A DNA stretch of 64,000 nt from Craspedostauros australis (GCA_026770025.1 JAMXDE010000030.1:344001-408000); one strand, 5' to 3'. Shown: positions 1 to 11,208, numbered from the stretch's first letter. Numbers and translations: made by a program. The notes: a model not told the origin generated them from the letters alone.

Positions 1-528
1 CATCGCGAGGCTTTTGGAGGACCATATTGCCAGCAATCCAACAGAGTAAAGACATGTGTAATAGCAGAGTATATACCTCATGCAGTCTACTTGCTGACAC
101 CCGCCCCAGAGCATTCGAGAGGAGGGTGCACCTGTGCAGTGTGGTACGATTCTATGCACGAACAACGAACAAATGCGTGGCCATGCTCCGTCAACTCAAC
201 TGAAATAATCATAATATAATGTAATCGAATGTATTATCATATAATATAATGCGATGCTTGCCAATGGCATATCATCACCGTGTCTTCATCATGCACTCTG
301 CAAGCACCTGATCGTGCATACAAGTATTAGACAGGTATTCTATTACATAATATTCTAGAATACAAGCTAATCGCACTGCACCACACGGCATAGGCGGGCA
401 CCCCGCGCCTTGGGCTCCGCAGGCATTGGTACGACTACCTGTGCGATGCTGACATCGTCGCGACGGTGACGTGTGGACACGACTGCGATTTCGACACACA
501 CGACTGAGCTGCATCATTCTCTCAGAAG

Positions 529-608
529 TTCGCGCCAAAAATGAAAACGCGGAACTGGCGATTTGACTCGTCCGAACAACCCCGTCACACACACAACCGC
601 GCCAAAAG
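529..608. promoter_or_regulatory. Pair of E2F-like GCGCCAAAA sites
   Basis: CGCGCCAAAA occurs at 531-540 and again at about 599-607, 68 bases apart and in the same orientation. GCGC next to an A-run matches the E2F/DP consensus (TTTSGCGC read on the other strand). E2F commonly drives S-phase genes, and RPA1 lies about 660 bases downstream. The distance is long, so the link to RPA1 is inference. Confidence 0.3.
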
Positions 609-1235
609 TTCCCTCCGTTTGCGATACCTTGAAATTAGTGGTTGTTTTGTCGCGGTGCTGAGTTGCTGTGGTGTCGTTCATCGCAGAAACACACAGCAGC
701 GCAAAGCGTGAAACACACACAAATCACAAATCACAAATCGCTGACAACTGGAAGGCAACGTTTCTCACCTCACAACCACCACAAACACAGACACAAGCAC
801 AAGCACAACCATAAGAGCAACCACAAGAGCAATTCAAGCCCAAGACATCAATCATCATCCAATTTTCCACATTGCCACCAGATCAACAACAGTGAGTCGA
901 GAACAAGAGGAAAGCGAGCAGGAACGCCAAAGAGGAGGTGCTGCTGTTGGCGATGCGGGGATTTGGGCGCCTCACCCCATTTTATGCTTCCGACAGCGTG
1001 CGTGTGCATCGTTCACACATCTGATTGCTCACCGCCTTCCTACCTTTCTCTGCCTTCATGGTATGGCGCTGCTGTCCTCTGATCCGGACCGTTTGTGCTG
1101 CTTCCTATACTATACTATGATATTATTTTATATTGTATGACACCATGGAACATTGTGTTGTCTCGCATTACGCTGGACAATGAATTGATAACCGCATTTG
1201 CGTTCATCAACCAAACACACAAATACTTGCCCTGC

Positions 1236-1243
1236 TATAAAAA
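1236..1243 (+). promoter_or_regulatory. TATA-like box just before RPA1
   Basis: TATAAAAA sits 25 bases before the RPA1 ATG. If it works as a TATA box, transcription would start almost at the start codon, leaving a nearly absent 5' leader. It may equally be chance in an A-rich leader. Confidence 0.25.
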
Positions 1244-1267
1244 CCACAAGAACGAGCAAGCACAAAC

Positions 1268-3205
1268 ATGTCGCTGACACAAGATGGAGTACGCACGATC
1301 ATTGGGATGGAAAAGGGAGCAGACAACCCTGGGTTCCAGCCAATTCTGCAGGCGATCAGTGTCAAGCCCGTGTCGAAGGGCAATAACGACAGATTCCGCG
1401 TCGTCCTGAGCGACGGAGCGCACTACATCCAGGGCATGCTGGCATCGCAGATGAATCACCTCGTCAAGAACAACGAGCTCAGGACGAACAACCTCATCTG
1501 CATCAAGAACTTCATGAACAACGCAATTCAGGGACGCACCGTCACTATTCTGCTTGAAATCGAAGTGGTGGGCAACTCTGATGAACGTATCGGGAACCCA
1601 GCGAACATCGAGAAGGCAGGCAACGCCGCGTTGAACTCGGCCACAGCTGCGCACCAAAAAACACCAGCTGTTGCGCCAATGTATGGATCCGGAGGCGCAT
1701 CCGGCGCTGCTCCGAGCAGGCCAACGGCAACGCCGCCTCGAGCACCCTCATCGTCAGCATCATCTGCATCGCGGAGCAAATCGAATCCCTACGGATCGTC
1801 CAGCCCGTCTCGCATGGGGACGTCACGAACCCCCATCGCACGCAGCACCACCGCGAACGGCACGCCAATCACATCCATCGCTTCCCTCAACATGTACCAA
1901 AACCGATGGACCATCAAGGCGCGCGTCGTGTCCAAATCGGACATCCGTTCTTGGAGCAACTCCAAGGGTGAAGGCACGTTGTTTTCGGTGGAAGTGCTGG
2001 ACTCCTCCGGCACCGATGTCAAGTGCACCTTCTTCCGCGAGGCCGTGGAGAAGTTCTACAACATGCTCGTGGTCGGCAGCGTCTTCACGTTCTCCGGCGG
2101 ACGCCTGGGCGTCGCCAACAGGAGGTACAACAGCTGCAAATCGCCACTGGAAATCACGTTCGATCAAAACGCCGAGATCCACCTGCAGGATGATGCCGAT
2201 GACATCCAGGCGCAGAGCTTCGAGCTGGTCAAGATCGCCGACATCGAGACCGTGGAGGCGAACAAGACCGTCGACGTCATCGGAATTTGCAAGGACCCTG
2301 GGGAAGTCGTCAGCTTCATCGCCAAGAAATCGGGGCGCGAAATGACGAAGAGGGACGTCGAGATCGTCGACGACTCCACAGTGCAAATCCGTGTGACGCT
2401 GTGGGGCCAGGACGCCGTGAACTTCGATCAGCAGTGCGAGATTGGCAAGGTTGTCGCATTCCGTCGCGCCAGAGTCAGCGATTACGGCGGCAAGACGCTG
2501 AGCGCATCGAGTGGCGGCACCATCATCGAGCCCAAGGTGCCCGAAACGGCGCAGCTCCAGCAGTGGTACAGCTCCAATGGTGGTGCCAACATGACGGCAA
2601 AGTCGCTGTCTAGCTCCGGCGGTACTGGAGGTCGCATGGACAGCTTCGCGGACCGCAAGGTCATCTCTGACATCAAGTCTCAGAACCTCGGCATGAACAG
2701 CGAGAAGGGTGACTATTTGTCCTTCAAGGGACACTTCACGTTCCTCCGAAAGTCCAAGGAAGGCGGCGCGTGGTACACAGCGTGCCCCAACCCGAAGGAT
2801 CCCTGCCGCAACCGCTGCAAGGTGTCGCAAAACACCGAAGGCAGCTGGCAGTGTGATCGGTGCTCCGGTACCTACGCCACTTGTGACCGCAAATGGATCT
2901 TCTCTGGCATCGTGACAGACGCAACGTCGTCCACGTGGGTTTCGATCTTCGACGAGCAGGCAACGCAGATGTTCAACGGTGCCACAGCGAACGATGTGTT
3001 TGCGGAGTACTCCATGAACCAAGACGCATACGACGGGCACTTCGCTCGCGCGAACTTCACGGAATGGATCTTCAAGTGCCGCGTTCGCAACGAGATGGTC
3101 AACAACGAACCTCGATTGAAGACGCAGGTTGTGAGGATGGACCCAGTCAACTACGTTCAGGAAAGCAATGACATGCTGGCAGCGTTGGAGAAGATGAAGG
3201 TGTAA
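1268..3205 (+). CDS. RPA1: Replication protein A large subunit (RPA70/RPA1)
   Basis: A 645-aa intronless ORF encoding the large subunit of the heterotrimeric single-stranded DNA-binding complex used in replication, repair and recombination in the nucleus. Order of domains: an N-terminal OB fold (about 1-110, with the GMLASQMNHLV segment typical of DBD-F), a Ser/Ala/Pro-rich linker (about 125-200), DBD-A starting near the signature YQNRWTIKARV, DBD-B (about 330-430), and DBD-C with an inserted zinc site. That site starts at Cys506 and ends in a CDRC pair. It has extra cysteines (a CPNPKDPCRNRC stretch) compared with the usual C-x4-C half, so the exact ligands are unclear. The C-terminus RLKTQVVRMDPVNY fits the trimerisation core. 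Length is normal for the family (about 610-650 aa). The ATG at 1268 is the first in frame and gives the full N-terminal domain. Confidence 0.95.
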   Translation: MSLTQDGVRTIIGMEKGADNPGFQPILQAISVKPVSKGNNDRFRVVLSDGAHYIQGMLASQMNHLVKNNELRTNNLICIKNFMNNAIQGRTVTILLEIEVVGNSDERIGNPANIEKAGNAALNSATAAHQKTPAVAPMYGSGGASGAAPSRPTATPPRAPSSSASSASRSKSNPYGSSSPSRMGTSRTPIARSTTANGTPITSIASLNMYQNRWTIKARVVSKSDIRSWSNSKGEGTLFSVEVLDSSGTDVKCTFFREAVEKFYNMLVVGSVFTFSGGRLGVANRRYNSCKSPLEITFDQNAEIHLQDDADDIQAQSFELVKIADIETVEANKTVDVIGICKDPGEVVSFIAKKSGREMTKRDVEIVDDSTVQIRVTLWGQDAVNFDQQCEIGKVVAFRRARVSDYGGKTLSASSGGTIIEPKVPETAQLQQWYSSNGGANMTAKSLSSSGGTGGRMDSFADRKVISDIKSQNLGMNSEKGDYLSFKGHFTFLRKSKEGGAWYTACPNPKDPCRNRCKVSQNTEGSWQCDRCSGTYATCDRKWIFSGIVTDATSSTWVSIFDEQATQMFNGATANDVFAEYSMNQDAYDGHFARANFTEWIFKCRVRNEMVNNEPRLKTQVVRMDPVNYVQESNDMLAALEKMKV

Positions 3206-3900
3206 AGCAAATTGGCATCTCTGCCACAGCACTCCATACCGGTACATAACACCATATGAAGGCGGCTCTTGATCATGCTCCGCTGTCACTGCTTGCTCTC
3301 GTTAGAGGAAAGACGGACGACACTAAATTGCATAGCCCTGCATTACTCGCGACAATTGTACTCGTACGTGGAGTAGAGCAGAGTATCATACATGGAAACA
3401 GATAGAGTACGAGTGCTTCGAAGTTGCTGGGCACTCGGGAGTACATGCCGAGCGTGGCGGACTCCTCACATGCTGCACCGAGGGCGGTGCTACCCATCCT
3501 CTCGAAAGCGTGCTCCGCTATTCCGCCTTCGGCATGTTGCACGTCTTTTTCGTCATGTCGTACAGAACCGCGCTACAGCATGCGCTTGAGCATGGAGGTA
3601 TTGGGACTACCTTCCCCCATTTACTAAGAGTTGTCTCACTCCAGAGAGGGTATGTGCCATTCTTCACTATCATATCATCACATGTTGTTGGGCGTTTCCG
3701 CGCTCCTCTAAAATACTGTTGGGGGACCATACTCTAGCACGTGTGGTGCTCATACCATACATATGGTGCTCCTCATCAGTCTTGCTACTGCTGCTACTGC
3801 TGCTGCTACTGCTGATGGTGCTACGATTCCTCCTCCTCTTCGTCGTGGTCGTCGTCGTTGTCATCATTGTTCTGTTCGAGAGTTCATGCCAGCAGCGCGT
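3206..3900. other. Convergent 3' intergenic region with trinucleotide-like tract
   Basis: This lies between the 3' ends of RPA1 (+) and the prolyl hydroxylase (-). About 3777-3870 is a degenerate CTG/CTC/GTC-type low-complexity tract. Nothing else recognisable is seen. Confidence 0.6.
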
Positions 3901-6162
3901 TCACATCGCCATCGGTTGGTGATGCTGCCGCAACAAGTTGCCAGCGATGTTGTAGCCGTCCTGGATGCCAAGCGGTTCACCCAGTGTTTGCTGCAGTCGC
4001 TTCGATGGGTGTCCGTTGTAGGCGGTTTGCCGGATCCATACCTGCGAAACGAACTTCGTATCGATGGCTGGCAGTGCCGCATGCAGGGCACGTTTGTCGA
4101 GCAACCCGTCGATCGTGGCAGGAAAGAAGACCAGTGCCTTGCCACGTCGTGGCTGCACCTTGAGATCGTTGAGCGCGGGGAACGCAGTCGCGCCACCCCG
4201 ATCGACATCGTTGAGGTACACCAGGACGGTGACAACTCGCTGACCCCCGTTGGACGCAAATCTCCTCCCGTCTTCGTTGCTCAAATCAAATGCGTCAAAG
4301 TGCTGTCGTTCGCAGTCATCGTGGGGGTTTAGAGTACGCAGGGTGCGGGAAGCATGGATGGCGAAGTGAGATGGTGGCATTTCCTTCCAAAGTCTTTTGT
4401 TGAGGTTGTTGCCAAGTCCGATCAATGATCTTGTGGTTCAACATGATGCGCACTGTACTGCTGGCAGTATGAGCATGGTATGGTAGAATACCAATTCATA
4501 GTACATACGCATATCGTAGTAGTATGCATTCCAATTACATAGAAGCACAAGTGCAAGCACAAGTGCAAGCACAAGTGCAAGCACAAGTGCAAGCACAAGT
4601 GCACATACTCGCACCGCACCATACCATCTGGCACAAACTCAAACTCAAACAATCATCCATCTCTCATTCCTCAATCCTGCATCTTTTGTTCGTCAACATA
4701 GAGCCGGGCATGACACAAAGCTGTGCTGTGATTGCTCTTCGTCTAATGATCCTCTTGAGCAGCCACGCTCCAAGAAATGAACGCCATCAAGTCCAGCCAG
4801 GTCAAACATTGAAACCGATTCGACTGGACGCAATTACGATCAGTTGCGAGCACGGCTGGTGGAGTGGAGTGGAGTAGAGCAGCGCTGACGTACCTGTAAA
4901 TACTGTTGTGATGGAAGGTACCGCCCCACCTGCGGAAGCTCACAATGTTCAATGGGCTTCCCGGTCAACGCGGTGATCTTTCGCAAATAGTCCGGCAGAT
5001 CTTCTCTTGCAAGATAGCATGTGGTGCTGGTCCGGCTTGCAGACACCTCTCCAGCACCCTTGCCAACGACCGGTGCTGGACCCAAGGCATCCTGCGCTGC
5101 ATTGATCAGGAAGTCGCACTCGAAGGGCGTCAAGAAGTTGTCGACTGTGAAGACAGGTGGGTCGGAGAGCACGACGTTGATGCCTGGGTACTGCGGGTTG
5201 ATGCCGCTGTAGGTTGGCGGGACAGTGGGGCGATCCTGCACGGTGAGGGGAACGTTGAGGACTGGTGGCACTGCGGGTATTGGAGCGGTGATGGCGTAGG
5301 GTGAACCTGGCGTTAGTATCGTAGGGAACACGACTGGCATTATTGGGGCTGTAGCTGCGGCTGTAGTCGCTGTCGTTGCAGCGGCAGCGAGGAGCCCAGG
5401 GGCCAACTGTTGCAGATGCTGCAGACGTTGCAGATGGTGGTGTTGCTGCTGCAGGTATTGGTGCTGTTGCTGGCTCGGCAGAATGATCGCTGCTGGGTAT
5501 CCTGGACAGCCGTTCATGGATGATGCCAGCGACGAAGCCTGCAAGTGTCCTGGGATGAGATTGTGAGTGACAACCGCGGGAGCCGTAGCTGCGTTTGGGA
5601 TCACATAAGCCGAGGATCCAAATGGCTGCTGCTGTTGCTGTTGATAAAACTGTTGCTGTTGTTGCTGCTGATGCTGTTGGAGAATGACAGCAGCAGCTGC
5701 AGACACATCAAGTGCGTGTTGCTGCTGTTGTTGTTGTTGTTGTTGCTGCTGCAAGTGTTGATTCTGCGGTTCCGAAAGCGTTTGCGCCTGCATTGCGAGT
5801 GCCATCGGAATGTGGAATGCGTTTGGTTGGTTGACGTAGACATTCGCGCTGGTGCCCCCCAACCCAGCACTTGGGCCTGCTGCGGCCGCATTGGTCGCGG
5901 ACACAGCAGCGTGGATGGTGGCGTCGGAGTTTGCATCGGCGTTTGCGTTGGTGTTGGGATCTGCGCCACCACCAATACCAGCACCGACGGCGGAACCACA
6001 GCCATTCGCTGTCCCGTTGACGCCCGCTTTGTCGCACTTCTCATCGTCGGCACGCGCTGCGTCCGTCGCAGTCGTCATGGTCATCCCCGTTGCTGGTGTG
6101 TCTGGGTTCGCCATTCCGTTCTTCTTGCCGGCCTGCGGCTGCGCTTCGGGCTTCTTGTCCAT
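3901..6162 (-). CDS. Prolyl 4-hydroxylase with polyQ N-terminus (two exons)
   Basis: Exon 1 is 6162-4894 and exon 2 is 4302-3901, giving 556 aa. The 591-nt intron (4893-4303) has a CAG|GTACGT donor and a GACAG acceptor, in phase 0. Joining them brings QQYLQ next to HFDAF and creates the Fe(II)/2-oxoglutarate dioxygenase core: His424, Asp426, distal His497 and the 2-oxoglutarate-binding Lys506 (in DTKFVSQVW). RGGATAFP and GKALVFFP are typical of the family. The enzyme hydroxylates peptidyl proline. The first ~320 residues are low complexity, Gly/Ala/Asn-rich and then polyGln-rich (about 139-175). No signal peptide or membrane segment is visible, so a cytosolic or nuclear enzyme is more likely than the ER collagen type; the substrate is unknown. 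The start ATG at 6162 is the first in frame. The family call is secure; the role of the Q-rich half is not. Confidence 0.88.
4545..4603. repeat. 12-bp tandem repeat inside the P4H intron
   Basis: About five head-to-tail copies of GCACAAGTGCAA lie within the intron. The unit is nearly self-complementary. No coding role. Confidence 0.8.
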
Positions 6163-6946
6163 TTCTTCTCCTCACGTCTGATGTTTTGCCCGGGCTGGCC
6201 TCTCCTGCCTCTGCCTCTGCCTCTGCTTCTATCCAATGTTGCTCTAATGATCGTGATGTGTAGTGCTGGTTCTACGAGTCTTTGGTCTTCAGTGTACGAT
6301 CCATGTACTATATGGGATGTGGGCAGGGGCTTTTGGCAGTCCCGGTGAGTCCTTCCCTCCAATGCTGCTTCTGACACTCTGCTGCCGTGTATAGTGGTGT
6401 GATGCGAGTTGTGCTGACTGCTGTGTTGGCGGAGGCGAACCCCCACAAACCACGCATCCCACACCACACACGGGAACAACAGGGGCAACCACCAACGCAA
6501 ACACACAACAGCGTCACATCAACAAACGCACTACATGACGAACGTAATTTCGCGACCGGGACATCTCTGCCGTTGCCACGACGGGACGATAGCGAGGTGC
6601 AAAGTTAGTCCCATGATGACGTGTATCAGCCAATCATTTCACGTGAAACAAACACATCGGACGTCTGTACATCCATCCGTCGATATGCTCATGCACGATT
6701 GGCCACCCAAAACGAAGAAATCTTGCGATGTTGTCCAGAGTGTTTCTGCCACAAATCTCGAAAGGATGCCAGAAGAGACGCAAAAAAGAAACCAAAGAGA
6801 GGAGACCAAACAAGAGATCAAACAGGGCAACGGTGGCTGGAGTAGAGTGGAATACCATCCTATTGTATAATATTCTATTCTATTGTATTCTATATTCCAT
6901 TATATTATAATATTATACGATTTTCACCACAACAAGGCAAAGCATC
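6163..6946. promoter_or_regulatory. Divergent promoter region between P4H and REI1-like gene
   Basis: This 784-bp spacer separates two divergent start codons and should hold both promoters. A CTCTGC-type hexamer tract lies at about 6199-6230, just upstream of the P4H ATG. A strongly AT-rich tract (6855-6920, repeating TATTCTAT and ATTATA words) ends about 25 bases before the REI1-like ATG and may supply its core promoter. No coding sequence was recognised. Confidence 0.5.
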
Positions 6947-8691
6947 ATGCAAAACCAGCAGCTCACGTCCACAACCGCCCCTGGCAAGCTGTTTGCATCG
7001 CGATCAGAGCTTGCGCAGCACTACAAATCGGAATGGCACAAGTACAATCTCAAACGTCGCGAGGCGGGGTTGGCGATGCTGGAGGAGCAGGACTTTCAGG
7101 CGCGCTGGGAGGCTGCGCTCGCGTTGCGAAAGGAGAATCAGGCCAGGGCAGCGGGTGGCAGTGGCAAGAGCGGTGGCAACGGCAAGAGCCATCTCAAGCA
7201 GGGCAACAAAGGCAAAAGCAAGAACAAGAGCAAGAAGCAGCATAAGAATCGAGAGGTATCGATCGCAGCTGCAACGCAGGCAGCTGGTGCCAACAAAACT
7301 GGGAACGCCACAGCCTCCGCCACCATGAAGACAGCCGTAGATATAGATGCAGATGCCGATGCCAATGCCAATGCCGATGGAGGTGAAAGCGAAGGCGATG
7401 ATGACGCGGCAATGGTCACTCCCGAGGGACAAGCGCATGCGCAGCGCATGGCAGACAGCCAGCAGAATCCAGAAATCGACCCCAATCAATCCCTCTTCGA
7501 CCAACACGTATCTGACTCCATCCAAGGCAACCTGAAATACATGCAGCACAAGTACGGCTTCTTTCTGCCAGATCAGGGTGAGTTGCAACGTGTTGACATG
7601 GTGCTTTACAACTGAACCATGCTTCACTTGGCGTAGGTTCCTTCAGCGTGGTTTCTGTTTGCTCTACTCACATAGTGCTGCCAAGAGAGTACGTGCATTG
7701 CTTTCGGACAACTGTCATCCTTCAGCAATTCACGGTGCTGTGCCACACACGCGCCTGGAGCTATCTCTGACCGACCATCCCCATCATCATCTACTCCCAT
7801 GTCACATTCCATATGCCAACTGCTGCTATATCTCGCACGATGCGAGTAGAGCACCTGACCGATCTGGAGGGATTGCTTGGGTACAGTCACGAAAAGATCA
7901 AACTGGGCCATTTCTGCTTGTATTGCGAGAAAGTCTTCCCAACCTGGCAAGGTTGCCAAAAGCACATGATTGCAAAGAATCACACCAAGCTACGATACGA
8001 AAAAGGATACTGGGATGAATTGGACATCTTTTACGACTTCGAGGATGACGACGGCAACGACGGAGCGAAAAGACAGAAGGCCACCATGGCCAAGAGCGGC
8101 ATGGCACCCAAACATCAGAAAGATGGCGATGTTGTCATGGCAGATGGCGATAATGACGATGATGGCTGGGAGGACATGTCTGATGACGGCAACAACGACG
8201 ACGACGACGACGAGGCCCTTTACCGTGGGTACGAAGAGGAGATCGCACGATTCGGTTTGGATGTGACAGCGCTTGGAGAACTGGTCTTCCCTGACGGTCG
8301 CATCATCGGCCATCGCGCACTGAAGAAGTATTACGATCAGCGTGCGCGCCCCATGGTACATCAGGACTCCAGCGTTGCCATTGTTGCCGCAAGGCGTGCG
8401 GCAGGCGAGCGACTCTACGAAGGTCGCGTGGTCAATATCCACGGCCCTGTCAACGCCATTTCACGCGGGACGGAAAGCAAGGGCAGGGGCATTCTGGTGC
8501 GCAACAAGGACGGGGTCGAAGGCTTCTCAGCACTCTCCCTGTACCGGTACAGAGCCGCTGTTCGCAAGCAACGGCGCGGCGACGAGCAGGGACTTCGACT
8601 GAAGTACAGACAAAGCATGAACATCAACAAGATGGACAAGAAGCACAACCGTCTGATGAACGGAGTCAGCGTGGCGCACGCAGCAAGATAG
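6947..8691 (+). CDS. REI1/ZNF622-like 60S ribosome biogenesis factor with two degenerate zinc fingers
   Basis: Exon 1 is 6947-7577 and exon 2 is 7847-8691, giving 491 aa. The donor is G|GTGAGT and the acceptor is GCGAG|TA, in phase 1. Family marks: SEWHKYNLKRREAGL near the N-terminus, HKYGFFLPD, then LTDLEGLLGY, an intact C2H2 finger (Cys234, Cys237, His250, His256), and ELDIFYDF followed by an acidic stretch. The C-terminus (NKMDKKHNRLMNGV) also fits. REI1 family members act in the cytoplasm on pre-60S subunits, releasing the export factor Arx1 and helping the shuttling factor TIF6 leave. Oddity: in the first finger region (residues ~8-30) and the second (just before GFFLPD) the Cys-x2-Cys halves are missing while the flanking helices survive. 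An upstream exon restoring the first finger cannot be ruled out, but the second finger is internal. A Lys/Gly-rich insert (about 66-105) separates the fingers. Confidence 0.85.
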
Positions 8692-9090
8692 GACCATTCA
8701 ACGAAGTCCAACCCCACTCCACTCAAGTGCGCACATCACTGCTTGTGCATTGGATTGGTGTTGCTCCTGCTGTTGCCTCGCTGTCTATGGAGAGATGTGG
8801 AGTGTACGAGTACTTCAACATCAACAACTATCTGGAACGCTGATAAATCTGCTTTATGATTTTCCACAAGCCCAATTACCTTGAATACATATTATATGGT
8901 GCGTACGATACCCCACTCTCTGGGACAGTCGTGCTCTGCTTTTACTCAGTTACCGTAGCACATGTACCAGTTTCCACTATTCCCGTATCCGCATTCGCGT
9001 CTATGAATTACAGACAAGATTACTCGTACGAGCACCATACGAGTGCAAGGCAAGCACTCTGCTGCGGTCAACATCGAGAGACATGAGGCA
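8692..9090. other. Convergent 3' intergenic region
   Basis: This separates the 3' ends of the REI1-like gene (+) and the RING gene (-). It contains a palindromic ACTCGTACGAG word near 9021. No gene is seen. Confidence 0.6.
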
Positions 9091-11208
9091 TCAAACCTCA
9101 GTCGATGACGATCTCTGCGAGCGTGGAGTCATTGTCTCCATCTCCACTTCTGCTCGGGGAGATGTCGGTGCGGCCAATGGCAGGGATTGCGATGATGCCG
9201 GTGGCGGTGTGTTGCTGCGCTGCGATAGTGGAGCAAAGCCTCTGCCCGCAAACACATTAAAAGGACATCGTGCTCCTCCGCCGCTTCGGCTCGCCCCGCT
9301 CAGTTCCGCATCGCTGCTGGACTGTGAATCGTCGGACACTGCGGACGCCTGTTGTTCCGAATGCGCCATGATGTGGGCGAGCACGTCGAATTTGCACAGT
9401 GGACAGTTGGGGTGTCGTTCCGTGAGCCAAGGCACGACGCAATCGCCATGGAAGCGGTGGTTGCATGGGAGTACTTTCACCATCTCGCCTTCCTCGAACG
9501 TGTCGAGGCAAATTGCGCAACAGTGCGCGGATCCGAGCATGTCATCGTCGTTGCCGTTGTCACCATTTTCGTTCGCGTTTTCATTGCTGTTGTTGAGTAT
9601 ACTCGCGCTTGTATCGATTGCTCTCACAGTGCTTGGATCCGTGCGTGAACCTTCATTTGCCGATGAGTCAAGGGTGTTGCTGTTGCTGTCACGGTCGCTA
9701 TCACAGTTGCTTTCCAGATCAATACCAACACCCCCAACTTTGTCAGCACCATCGATGGCGGCAACGACAACGTTGGTGTTTCCATCCAAGGAGTTGCTGG
9801 GATTTCCACCTTGCTGCAGTGATGGTGTCGACGGCATTGGTGTCTTGGATGCTCTCGTTGCTGTACGACGAGTGGTACTCGTATCTCCACTCGTGGTTTC
9901 GGCGTGGAATGCTTCCTCCTTCAACGTTGCCACTTGTGCTTCGGTCAAGACGCCGGATTGAATCATGCGCCCAACGATAGGAATGTTTGATCCGCGCCTC
10001 CCCGTCACAATGAACACCCGTCCTCTCGCATCCGTGCGCAACGAGATGAGTCCGGTTTGTGCGCACAGGAGTATGCAGGCAAAAAAAAGCATGAAGGCCA
10101 GGAATCCCATCAATGCGGCAAGAAGGTATCCCGTCAGTGACAACCTCCCTGCTGCAGCTGGGTCGAACATGGGAACTCCATCTAGCTCGACCATAATCCC
10201 CTCGCTGACGCCGTCCGTTGCGTTGGCCTGTTTGCGGATCTCACGTCGAAGTTCTGTCCTTGCCGTTGGCGTTAGGATTCGTCATGTTTGACGTTGGCCG
10301 GTTGAGAGTTTGTGAGGTGGGCGAAAGGCACAGGGGAAAGGCGTTGTTGGAGTAGGCAGGAGAGCATCAGGGAGTGTGAGAGTGGTGGAGGCAGCAGGAG
10401 GAAAAGATGGGGGAAGGCAAGTGCTCCAGAGTATGCTCTCTATTGGTAGAGAGTATTATGGTATTATGTATTGCAATGACGAGTTCTCGGATATTGTTAC
10501 ATCAGGGTGTCGGTCATCAGACTCCACACGAACAACAGCTTGCTTGGTGTTATCGAACAACCAAGCACACAGAGCAACGTCTGAGATTGACTTACCCATA
10601 CCCGATGTGTATGAAACGAACAGCGGAGCATTTCCCTTCAACGCCGTGTCACTTCCCATGATGGTCAGATCATCGTTGGGCTTATCGTCGTAGATTATAA
10701 CGTATTGGATGGAGGCTGACAAGGCGTAGGCCTGCACCGCCTTCTCCAAGAATGTGCAACCCTTTCGTTCCACCAGTAAAGCGATTGGAACGTCGCCTGT
10801 TGTGGTGGGAGACATAATGCTGGGAGGAATTCCGCCTGTGTGAGCATCTTGACTGCACATGCGAGGACGATCCTCGATGAAGTGCAGACGAGCATGTTTG
10901 TAGATGCCCTTTTGCCATTGCGTGCCAAAGACCGCTGGGAGGCTAGCAAATGATGGATTCGCCGTTGCATTTGCATCAGTGTTGGTGACGTTGTTGCTGT
11001 GGCTTTGGCTGTCGCTTCCGGGGGTGATTCCTTTCAAGATTGTCACAGCGGCATCAGTCGTTGGTAGGCTGAAGAGCATGGCGATCGAAAGGAGAACCAC
11101 AAGGGCGCATCGGAGAGGCCTGCTGTTGTTCCTGCTGCGATTGCTTTTGATGAGTTTGCCTCTGATTGTGCGGCGTCCGCACATGGTGTGACGTGCAGCG
11201 ATGGTCAT
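9091..11208 (-). CDS. PA-TM-RING type E3 ubiquitin ligase (RNF13/RMR-like)
   Basis: Exon 1 is 11208-10596 and exon 2 is 10253-9091, giving 591 aa. The 342-nt intron has donor G|GTAAGT and acceptor GACAG|AA in phase 1, which continues the PA fold across the junction (SYTSGM to ELRREIRK). Order of domains: an N-terminal hydrophobic signal or anchor (about 33-54), a protease-associated domain (about 60-235, with the VERKGCTFLEKA core), one transmembrane helix (YLLAALMGFLAFMLFFACIL), a Ser/Asn-rich linker, and a C-terminal RING-H2 (CCAICLDTF, then CNHRFHGDC, then CPLC) with all eight zinc ligands. Such proteins sit in endosomal or vacuolar membranes, with PA in the lumen and RING in the cytosol, and ubiquitinate membrane or cytosolic targets or sort cargo. 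Both halves were found separately; the splice joining them is inferred from phase and consensus. Confidence 0.9.

Larger units (their letters stand above)
1..1267. other. Gene-free left flank and RPA1 upstream region
   Basis: No convincing coding region is visible. The stretch holds AT-rich tracts (about 204-252, 330-357 and 1107-1140) made of TATAAT/ATTATA-like words, a CA/AG-rich low-complexity stretch (about 770-860), and two GCGCCAAAA sites listed separately. The short ORFs here are low-complexity or lack any family signature. Part of the segment is probably the RPA1 promoter and 5' UTR. Confidence 0.6.

Noticed and set aside
1823-3289. 488-codon minus-strand ORF opposite RPA1
   Set aside because: It is an antisense shadow of the GC-biased third positions of RPA1 and has no motif.
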